63,416 nt of DNA from contig NZ_CAJNOB010000003.1 in NCBI RefSeq assembly GCF_905250085.1, positions 1 through 63,416 on the forward strand. The letters are read 5' to 3'. Below the pieces are notes generated by a model. It made no database searches and was not told where the DNA came from. It saw nothing but the letters and a program-made list of their open reading frames with translations. Source of the DNA: Candidatus Methylacidithermus pantelleriae. Lineage in GTDB: Bacteria > Verrucomicrobiota > Verrucomicrobiia > Methylacidiphilales > Methylacidiphilaceae. The stretch's first letter is position 1. Every line of letters begins with the position of its first letter. The position numbers and the translations under genes were made by a program. Positions 57,475-63,416 of this stretch are shown in pieces.

Positions 57475-58491
57475 TCATATCTCTAAGGTTCTCCTTGTCA
57501 ATCGGTTTCTAGCAGTTTTTGTACCATCCCCCTGCGCGACAAGCCTGCGCAGGAGAGCAGCGACCCGAGAAGGTTCGATCCCGGACAAACAGACCATCGG
57601 ATTGGGCTGCGGGCACCGCCGGCGCTCACAGGGAGCGCAGGGGACAGCGTAATACTCCACAAAAACGTTCTTACCCACGGGGCGCATCCGCCGCCAGTCG
57701 GTTGCGCCAAAAAGGACAATGGTGGGAGTTCCTAACGCAGCCGAAAGGTGGGCCGGCCCTGAATCCGTGCTGACTGTGGCTTGTGCCTCAGAGAGCACGG
57801 CGGCAAGCTGGCTTAACGGGAGTTTAAAGCGAAGGTCCAATAGGTTTTTCCCGCGGAGCGGGAACCAATTTCCTTCCCCGACCACCACAAAAAAGACCTC
57901 AGGCAAAAGATCCACCAACTCTTGATAAAAGCGCCACGGCCAAAGTTTGGTTCGCCATCGAGCGTAGGGATGGAGCACCACGTACGCTTTCCCCTCCAGT
58001 CCCGCAATCGCTACCGGCGGAGGAACAAGCCCAAACTCGTATGGGTCTGGGGAAATCCCGAGGTGACGCAGGAATTCTAAGTACTTTTCCTGGGCTAGAC
58101 CCGGGGGCTCCAAAATCCGTTCCGTATAAAAGAGAATCGCAGCTTCCCGTGCCGTCCAAAGCCCTACTCGCCGTGGCGCTCGCGTGCAAAAAGAAATGAG
58201 CGCGCTTCGCAGAAGCCCCTGAAGATCCAAGACAAGCTCGTAGTTTTCCTGCCGCAGGGAACGAAGCCACGGTAAAAGACCGACCCAGCCGCGCTGATCG
58301 TTCCAGCGCCGGAACGGGATGGGAATTACCCGATCCAAGCTTACATGCAGAGCCAAAAGTTCATCGTAAGGCCGGAAAGCGACCCAGTGAACTTTGGCCG
58401 CAGGCCAGTGCCTTTTGAGACCGCTGGCCACGGGCAGGGCCTGCACGATATCTCCGAGCGAACTCGGTTTGACGATAAGGATTTTGGTCAT
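57475..58491 (-). CDS. LPS heptosyltransferase-like (GT9)
   Basis: A 338-residue GT9 family protein. The N-terminus [21 protein letters not shown] is diagnostic. Later motifs are [43 protein letters not shown], and the donor site [28 protein letters not shown]. It likely transfers heptose to the LPS core. Cysteines near the C-terminus ([14 protein letters not shown]) match the conserved cluster of WaaF-like enzymes. ATG 58491 is preferred over an upstream frame to 58533. Confidence 0.9.
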   Translation of the reverse strand: MTKILIVKPSSLGDIVQALPVASGLKRHWPAAKVHWVAFRPYDELLALHVSLDRVIPIPFRRWNDQRGWVGLLPWLRSLRQENYELVLDLQGLLRSALISFCTRAPRRVGLWTAREAAILFYTERILEPPGLAQEKYLEFLRHLGISPDPYEFGLVPPPVAIAGLEGKAYVVLHPYARWRTKLWPWRFYQELVDLLPEVFFVVVGEGNWFPLRGKNLLDLRFKLPLSQLAAVLSEAQATVSTDSGPAHLSAALGTPTIVLFGATDWRRMRPVGKNVFVEYYAVPCAPCERRRCPQPNPMVCLSGIEPSRVAALLRRLVAQGDGTKTARNRLTRRTLEI

Positions 58492-58565
58492 CGTTTCCGC
58501 CAGCTCATGGGAACAAAGACTTTGCCGTTGCAATAAACTACAAAAGCTATAGAGAAAAAGAAGAC

Positions 58566-59531
58566 GTGCAGGTTAACGATTCCATCATCGACACCATAGG
58601 GAAGACGCCGTTGGTCCAACTGCGCCGCATCACCGCTGGGGTGCCGGCCGCCGTGCTCTTAAAGTGCGAGTTCTTTAACCCGCTGGGTAGCGTCAAAGAC
58701 AGGATCGGAATGGCAATGATTGAGCAAGCGGAAAAAGAGGGCAGGCTAGACCCCGAGACCGTGATCATCGAACCCACCAGCGGAAACACCGGGATCGCAC
58801 TGGCTTTCGTCGCAGCTGCGAAGGGGTATCGCCTGGTCCTTACCATGCCGGAAAGCATGAGCATAGAGCGGCGAACTCTTCTAGCCCTATTAGGAGCCAG
58901 GCTGGTCCTGACTCCCGCCGCGGAAGGAATGCGAGGAGCGATCGAGCGGGCCGAAGAGCTTCGAAAGGAATACGGCAACGCCTGGATTCCCCAGCAGTTT
59001 GACAACCCCGCAAACCCGGACATCCACCGCCGGACAACGGCGGAGGAGATCTGGCAAGACACCGAGGGGAAAATAGACATCTTTGTGGCAGCTGTGGGAA
59101 CCGGCGGCACGATTACCGGGGTCGGGGAAGTTCTCAAAGCACGCAAACCGCAAGTCAAGATCATTGCGGTGGAACCGAAAGATTCCGCGGTCATTACCCA
59201 GACCCTCCGAGGCGAGCCGATTCGCCCTGGTCCCCACAAAATCCAGGGGATCGGCGCCGGATTTGTACCAAAAAACCTAAACCTCAAAGTGCTGGACGAG
59301 GTCTTGACGGTCACCAACGAGGAAGCCTATCTTATGGCCCGCCGCCTTGCCAGCGAGGAAGGGATTTTAGCTGGGATTTCTTCGGGAGCCAACGTGCATG
59401 CGGCCCTGGAAGTAGCCCGGCGTCCGGAAAACCGTGGGAAAGTGATCGTGACAGTCGCAGCGAGTACTGGGGAACGTTACCTCAGCACGGCTCTGGCCGA
59501 GGAAGCCCGCAAGAGACTTTCGGCTGCTTGA
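58566..59531 (+). CDS. cysK: Cysteine synthase (O-acetylserine sulfhydrylase)
   Basis: A 321-residue PLP enzyme that makes cysteine from O-acetylserine and sulfide. The N-terminus has [14 protein letters not shown]. The PLP lysine is in [12 protein letters not shown]. The substrate loop is [16 protein letters not shown], with [14 protein letters not shown] and the C-terminal [15 protein letters not shown]. The start is GTG 58566. A cystathionine-beta-synthase role is possible, but no CBS domains are present. Confidence 0.93.
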   Translation: MQVNDSIIDTIGKTPLVQLRRITAGVPAAVLLKCEFFNPLGSVKDRIGMAMIEQAEKEGRLDPETVIIEPTSGNTGIALAFVAAAKGYRLVLTMPESMSIERRTLLALLGARLVLTPAAEGMRGAIERAEELRKEYGNAWIPQQFDNPANPDIHRRTTAEEIWQDTEGKIDIFVAAVGTGGTITGVGEVLKARKPQVKIIAVEPKDSAVITQTLRGEPIRPGPHKIQGIGAGFVPKNLNLKVLDEVLTVTNEEAYLMARRLASEEGILAGISSGANVHAALEVARRPENRGKVIVTVAASTGERYLSTALAEEARKRLSAA

Positions 59532-59732
59532 ACTTCCCTGTCGACCTATCTAATTTTTTCTTTAGCGCCAGAAAATTTTTTCGCACTACCTTGCTGGTTC
59601 GATGCTGGGAAGAAACGATCCCGCTGGTTCTTCTTACCTATAGGTCGAGCGAAAAGAAAAAGGACGGTTTTTTAGGGTTGCATTCCTAACCGAACCCTTC
59701 ATTGTGGGCGCTAGAACCCCATACTAACCCTT

Positions 59733-60566
59733 ATGGACGAGAACGACTCTCTTTTGAAGCTTTACCTCCGTGAGATTAGCCAAATCCCGCTTTTAACGCG
59801 GGAAGAGGAGGTAGAACTGGCCAAACGCATTAAGGAAGGGGATCAGGAAGCCCGCCAGAAAATGATCCGTGCCAACCTGCGCTTGGTCGTCAAGATCGCT
59901 CATGATTATGCAGGGAGCGGCCTACCCCTTTTGGACCTCATCTCAGAGGGAAACATTGGGCTCATGAAGGCAGTGGACCGGTTCGACCCCGAGAAAGGGG
60001 GAAAACTTAGCACCTATGCAGCCTGGTGGATCAAACAATCGATCAAGCGCGCTTTGGCCAATCAAAGCAAGACGATCCGTCTTCCCGTGCATTTGGTGGA
60101 TAAAATCGCCCGGCTCCGGCGGGTGGCGACTCAATTGGCGGAAGAGTTGGGGCGCGACCCGGCCGACGAAGAAATTGCGGAAGAGCTGGACATGCCTGCT
60201 AGCAAGGTGGCGCAGCTGCGGTCGGTCGCCGTGCGTCCTGCTTCCTTAGATGCAGCTATCGGACAGGATGAAGATAGCGCTTCCCTAGGGGAACTGGTTA
60301 AGGATGAGACAGCAGAGGACCCCTCGGAAGTGATTCAAAAGGAAAACCTCAAAAAGACCGTGCTGGAAGTCTTGCCCAAGCTGGATGAACGAGAACGAAA
60401 AATCCTGGCGATGCGTTTTGGGTTAGAGGGTAACGAGGAGATGACCCTTGAAGAAATTGGTAAACGCTTTAAAGTGACCCGGGAACGTATCCGCCAACTT
60501 CAGAATATTGCTCTCAAAAAAATCCGGCGAGAACTCGAAAAAAAGGATCGTAGCACCGTTTCGTGA
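59733..60566 (+). CDS. Compact sigma-70 family factor (RpoD/RpoS-like)
   Basis: A 277-residue group 1/2-type sigma factor without region 1.1. Region 1.2 is DSLLKLYLREISQIPLL, region 2 is LIPLL-to-LISEGNIGLMKAVDRFDP with STYAAWWIKQSIKRA, and region 3 is ATQLAEELGRDPADEEI. Region 4 has the HTH RFKVTRERIRQLQNIALKKIRREL. It is short for a primary RpoD (usually over 350 residues), so it may be an alternative or stress sigma factor. It overlaps apt by 4 bases. Confidence 0.9.
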   Translation: MDENDSLLKLYLREISQIPLLTREEEVELAKRIKEGDQEARQKMIRANLRLVVKIAHDYAGSGLPLLDLISEGNIGLMKAVDRFDPEKGGKLSTYAAWWIKQSIKRALANQSKTIRLPVHLVDKIARLRRVATQLAEELGRDPADEEIAEELDMPASKVAQLRSVAVRPASLDAAIGQDEDSASLGELVKDETAEDPSEVIQKENLKKTVLEVLPKLDERERKILAMRFGLEGNEEMTLEEIGKRFKVTRERIRQLQNIALKKIRRELEKKDRSTVS

Positions 60567-61102
60567 CGCCCCGTTTCCAGAGCACGCTGGAACGACTGAA
60601 AGCGAAAATCCGGACCATCCCTGATTTCCCACGAAAGGGGGTGCTCTTCCGGGATATCACTCCTGTACTCTGCGACGGGCAGCTTTTCCGGTTCGTCGTG
60701 ACGCTCCTTTCGCAGCGTTACCACCGCAAAAATGTTCAAAAAGTGGTCGCCATTGACGCACGCGGTTTTCTTCTAGGGGGTGCGGTTGCCCATGTCCTAG
60801 GAGCCGGTGTGGTACCCGTCCGGAAGGGAGGCAAACTTCCTTACAAAAGGTACGAGCTGGCGTACGAGCTCGAATACGGTTCGGAAGTCCTAGCTGTCCA
60901 TCAAGATGCGATTCTCCCAGGGGAACGGGTCGTTATCATCGATGATGTGCTGGCAACCGGAGGGACCTCAGTCACGACAGCGAAGCTTGTCCAAACCTGC
61001 GGCGGCCAGATCCTAGAACTGGCGTTTCTTGTAGAGCTTTTGGGTCTTGGGGGTAGGGAACGACTTGGAAATCTCCCCTACTGTGCCCTCATCCAGCTGT
61101 AG
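60563..61102 (+). CDS. apt: Adenine phosphoribosyltransferase
   Basis: A 179-residue purine-salvage enzyme making AMP from adenine and PRPP. The N-terminus has IRTIPDFPRKGVLFRDITPVL, the adenine-site segment is VVAIDARGFLLGGAVAH, and the PRPP loop is VVIIDDVLATGGTSVTTA. The length is typical. The GTG start overlaps the sigma-factor stop. The pairing with a sigma factor gene is unusual but may be only an operon accident. Confidence 0.95.
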   Translation: MTPRFQSTLERLKAKIRTIPDFPRKGVLFRDITPVLCDGQLFRFVVTLLSQRYHRKNVQKVVAIDARGFLLGGAVAHVLGAGVVPVRKGGKLPYKRYELAYELEYGSEVLAVHQDAILPGERVVIIDDVLATGGTSVTTAKLVQTCGGQILELAFLVELLGLGGRERLGNLPYCALIQL

Positions 61103-61234
61103 TCGCTCCTTGCGGGGGTAAACTGCACATCACGGGCAAACCGTTTTACGCTTTTCCGTCCTAGCTTGCTCAAAAAGACCTACCACTGACAGGCAGTAGC
61201 CCTACCCCAAAAGGCTCCCTCCCAGCCGATGCTT

Positions 61235-61903
61235 TTAGCCGCGGCGTAATTGAAACCGGATCGGGACAGTAACCTCTGATTCCACGGGAATTCCCGCCAC
61301 CCTCATCGGCCGAAACCGCCAGCATCGCTGGACGCAATGACAGGCTGATTCGTCGAGGTCGCGATAGCCAGAACTTTTTTCGATCCCAACCGAGATCGGT
61401 AATCCCTGCGCAGAAACTCGGACCCGAAGAATGACCCTCCCCTCCCGACCTTCCGCCTGCGCTAAGGGCGGATAGGGCGGGGGAGGATTATATAGGTAAG
61501 CTGCCCCAATGACTCCGCTTCCTGTACCGGTACCCGTCCCAAGATTTTTGCCAACTCCCATGCCGGACCGGCCAGTCCCCCGAATTGCGACCCTTTTGGC
61601 GACTGCCCTTACATGGCTAGGTGGCGACAGATTAGGCTTTTGTTCTTTGGGTGGGGTTATGTCGGGAATTTCGTTCGGTTGAACAGGGGGCGGAACGTCT
61701 TGAACGACCGGGGGATTTTCTTCTGGAGGAGCTTCCACCAGCTCAGCGTCTACTTGGGGCGCAGCGTTCGACGTTCCTGCCGATTGTCCACCACTTAGCA
61801 TCCCAAACTGCGCCTGTTCCACCCACAGCCCCATCCCACCAAAAAGGATCCAGGCATGAAACAGAATGGAAATGCCAGCGGCTAACCAGTCATCTCGGTG
61901 CAT
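61235..61903 (-). CDS. tonB: TonB-family energy transducer
   Basis: A 222-residue protein with an N-terminal transmembrane anchor (WLAAGISILFHAWILFGGMGLW), a long Pro-rich periplasmic spacer (ENPPVVQDVPPPVQPNEIPDITPP) and a C-terminal TonB domain (YNPPPPYPPLAQAEGREGRVILRV, ending in RFRPMRVAGIPVESEVTVPIRF). It would carry proton-motive energy to outer-membrane receptors. ATG 61903 overlaps the exbD stop by 14 bases, showing coupling. The ExbB partner is not in the window. Confidence 0.9.
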   Translation of the reverse strand: MHRDDWLAAGISILFHAWILFGGMGLWVEQAQFGMLSGGQSAGTSNAAPQVDAELVEAPPEENPPVVQDVPPPVQPNEIPDITPPKEQKPNLSPPSHVRAVAKRVAIRGTGRSGMGVGKNLGTGTGTGSGVIGAAYLYNPPPPYPPLAQAEGREGRVILRVRVSAQGLPISVGIEKSSGYRDLDESACHCVQRCWRFRPMRVAGIPVESEVTVPIRFQLRRG

Positions 61904-62321
61904 GATTCGACGTTGAAGGTTTAGCCGTTTGAATCGCAACCCGGTAAATCCCATCCTTCCGTAGGACGTCCAGCACTGTCACAACTTCCTCAAACGGGAC
62001 ATCCTTGTCGGCGTTCAGATAAATTTTGGGATCTTTGAGGGATTTTAACTCGCTAACCCGCCCTCGCAGTTCCTCCAGAGAAACTCGATCTCGGTTCCAA
62101 TAGAGCTCGCCTCGAGCCGCTACCGTGATCGTGACACGGTCTTTGGGATCGGTCGGAACCGAAGAGCTGGCTTTGGGAAGATGAACCGGAAGCGCCTCAT
62201 TTCGGATCATCGTGAGCGATACCATCATAAAGGTCGCCAGGAGAAAGAACATGATGTCGATAAAAGGGATAATCTCTAGCCTCGGGCGGCGACGGCTCCC
62301 TCGCTTCCTAGTCAATGCCAT
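61890..62321 (-). CDS. exbD: ExbD/TolR-family biopolymer transport protein
   Basis: A 143-residue inner-membrane protein. A basic start (RKRGSRRRPRLE) precedes the single transmembrane helix with the conserved Asp in IIPFIDIMFFLLATFMMV. The periplasmic domain has ITVAARGELYWNRDRV and YLNADKDVPFEEVVTVLDVLRKDGI, the typical ExbD ending. It works with ExbB to use the proton gradient for TonB. exbB is not upstream in the remaining sequence, so it must lie elsewhere. Confidence 0.92.
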   Translation of the reverse strand: MALTRKRGSRRRPRLEIIPFIDIMFFLLATFMMVSLTMIRNEALPVHLPKASSSVPTDPKDRVTITVAARGELYWNRDRVSLEELRGRVSELKSLKDPKIYLNADKDVPFEEVVTVLDVLRKDGIYRVAIQTAKPSTSNHAPR

Positions 62322-62933
62322 TGAACACTCCTTTTTTATAGTAAGTAACTTCAGAAGTCCAAGCAGGCCAAAAATCGCTTCTCGCTCTTCTAGAAGAGCC
62401 TCAGACGGAAAGACTTGTCAAATCCCTTTGCCCGGGCTCCTCTTTAGTTCCCTTGACCTTTGTTGGAGGTCTAGGCAAAGAAGACTGACTTTGTTCGAAA
62501 CGACGGCTTGAGCCACAAGATTGGCCGTCCACAAGTGAGCAAACCCAGTGGCAAGACAAGTTCTCTATGATCCGCTCGTTGCGGCAAGGATTCCAAAAAG
62601 AGCGGGTTTTCCGGCCAAAAGCCCTTTTGGCCCCCCTTAGCATGGGTAGTAACCCAGGACCAGGCATCTGGGCTTTTTTCTGGTGAACCGACCTTTCGCG
62701 GGGAAAATTTTTTTCGAAAAAACGTCGGAGTCGGGAATTCACAAAGGGAGTGGAGCGCCGTTGTCGCAGGGAACTCCAACCCCGCCAAGACTCTCCAACT
62801 CTTCCATCAAGCAGGTTCAGCTACCTATCAACCCGGGAGTGAACTCTGTCAAAAGTTCTGCGCCAACCCTCCTCTGACACGCGGTGCCCAGGGGTATCGG
62901 CCCCGGACCCACCCCGCTTTTGAATCCTCGCTT
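62322..62933. other. Gene-free stretch upstream of exbD
   Basis: This is where exbB would be expected. Reading all minus-strand frames gave no ExbB-like triple-helix pattern and no homologous motif. No other gene or repeat is supported. Confidence 0.45.
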
Positions 62934-63416
62934 TCAGGACTGAAGGTAAGGATCCCAGCTCATAATCCTAGGATCTGGTAGGGCACTTCCAATGGAAAAG
63001 TGATATATCACCTGCCAACGGCCGCCTTGTAAACCAAACCAAGCTAATGGCTCGCTATCGAAGAAACATCCGATACCGGTACCTGCGACCCCGCTTGCTT
63101 CTGCTTCCAGATAGAGCCACTGCCCCAGAAATCCAGCCTCCCAGTGAAGCTGTGCGTATCCGGAAATCCCTCCTTTGTAAATCGCAGCTTCTAGCCTCCC
63201 GAAGAGAATCAGACAGAAGGCGCCATCCGCTGCAGTCTCCTGGTAACACGAGGCCCGCGCTGCCCTGGAACGAAAATCTCCCTCTTTGAGAAGAAATAGG
63301 GGGAACCCCTCGGGAACCCTCGCCGGTTTTTCCCAATGAAACCCGGATGCGAGCTCCTGCCGGAGCCGACGTAAATGGGATGGTACCCGCGCCCACAGGT
63401 ACAAGCCCGGAGGCAA
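62934..63416 (-). CDS. SagB-type nitroreductase-like protein (5' end outside window)
   Basis: The frame is open to the right edge, so about 160 C-terminal residues are seen. The segment LHWEAGFLGQWLYLEAEASGVAGTGIGCFF and the later VIYHFSIGSALPDPRI match the FMN-binding nitroreductase domain of SagB-type dehydrogenases. ASGVAGTGIGCFFD is the family-specific core. SagB enzymes oxidise azolines in peptide natural products, but related domains have other roles, so no peptide pathway is claimed. The true start lies beyond 63416. Confidence 0.7.
   Translation of the reverse strand: MPPGLYLWARVPSHLRRLRQELASGFHWEKPARVPEGFPLFLLKEGDFRSRAARASCYQETAADGAFCLILFGRLEAAIYKGGISGYAQLHWEAGFLGQWLYLEAEASGVAGTGIGCFFDSEPLAWFGLQGGRWQVIYHFSIGSALPDPRIMSWDPYLQS

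Noticed and set aside
59571-59732. A stem-loop or terminator between cysK and the sigma factor gene
   Set aside because: Only a 5-bp GGGTT/AACCC pairing with a long loop was found, too weak to call.
62322-62933. An exbB gene before exbD
   Set aside because: No ExbB-like helices or motifs in any minus-strand frame.

Overview
The window looks like chromosomal DNA of a Gram-negative, LPS-making, aerobic bacterium of medium GC content. BamA, an OmpH/Skp chaperone and LpxD lie next to a full amino-acid operon. There is also a LolCD-type exporter, ExbD/TonB, a heptosyltransferase, complex I genes, a ba3-type oxidase and assimilatory nitrate reduction. The gene style and the pairing of small oxidase subunits suggest Verrucomicrobiota, perhaps near the Methylacidiphilales. 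That placement is inferred from protein style only; no 16S rRNA gene is present.

Layout. 1-7779 (+): bamA (cut by the left edge), ompH/skp, lpxD, hom, thrC and a leuC-type dehydratase, tightly packed with ATGA overlaps. 7801-9090: an SH3-like lipoprotein and a convergent alpha/beta hydrolase. 9091-10139: mostly non-coding, with tRNA-Ser(GGA). 10428-13019 (+): a four-gene ba3-type oxidase operon that includes a 57-residue subunit IIa gene. 13023-17872 (-): a DUF72 protein, then a NasB-like flavoprotein and the nitrate reductase. 18095-20389: a MidA-like methyltransferase, MscL and small proteins. 20483-24752: a glycogen-debranching enzyme and a GT4 glycosyltransferase, divergent from a Fe/Mn-SOD-family gene and sharing a dyad-containing promoter region. 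25188-27694 (-): znuB, znuC and a decayed znuA. 28420-35875 (-): nuoB, C, D, a BamE-like lipoprotein gene, nuoE, F, G and H, with only a possible trace of nuoA and no nuoI-N.

36859-40424 (+): hisC, tyrA-like and fructose-bisphosphate aldolase. 41012-44517 (-): an McsA-like protein, a branched-chain aminotransferase and a LolD/LolC-type exporter. 44518-45632: non-coding DNA carrying a decayed TnpB remnant. 45633-46995 (+): a CbiX-like chelatase with a DR2241-like Fe-S partner. 46992-51170 (-): argA, pdxA, a class-III aminotransferase and an SCP2-like protein. 51356-58491: an envelope glycan/lipid cluster of three glycosyltransferases, a heptosyltransferase and an HTTM-like membrane protein, which also contains a four-repeat DNA-binding-like protein. 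58566-61102 (+): cysK, a compact sigma-70 factor and apt. 61235-62321 (-): tonB and exbD. 62934-63416 (-): the C-terminal part of a SagB-like nitroreductase.

The main theme beyond routine metabolism is gene decay hidden inside open frames. The znuA-like gene keeps a 312-codon open frame although its homology moves between frames, tnpB survives only as frame-shifted pieces, and nuoA seems lost upstream of nuoB. The most novel candidates are the tandem GSW-repeat protein, the lipoprotein gene inside the nuo operon, and the overlapping MGDG-synthase-like/HTTM/unknown gene trio. All function calls come from reading motifs by eye; no database search was run.
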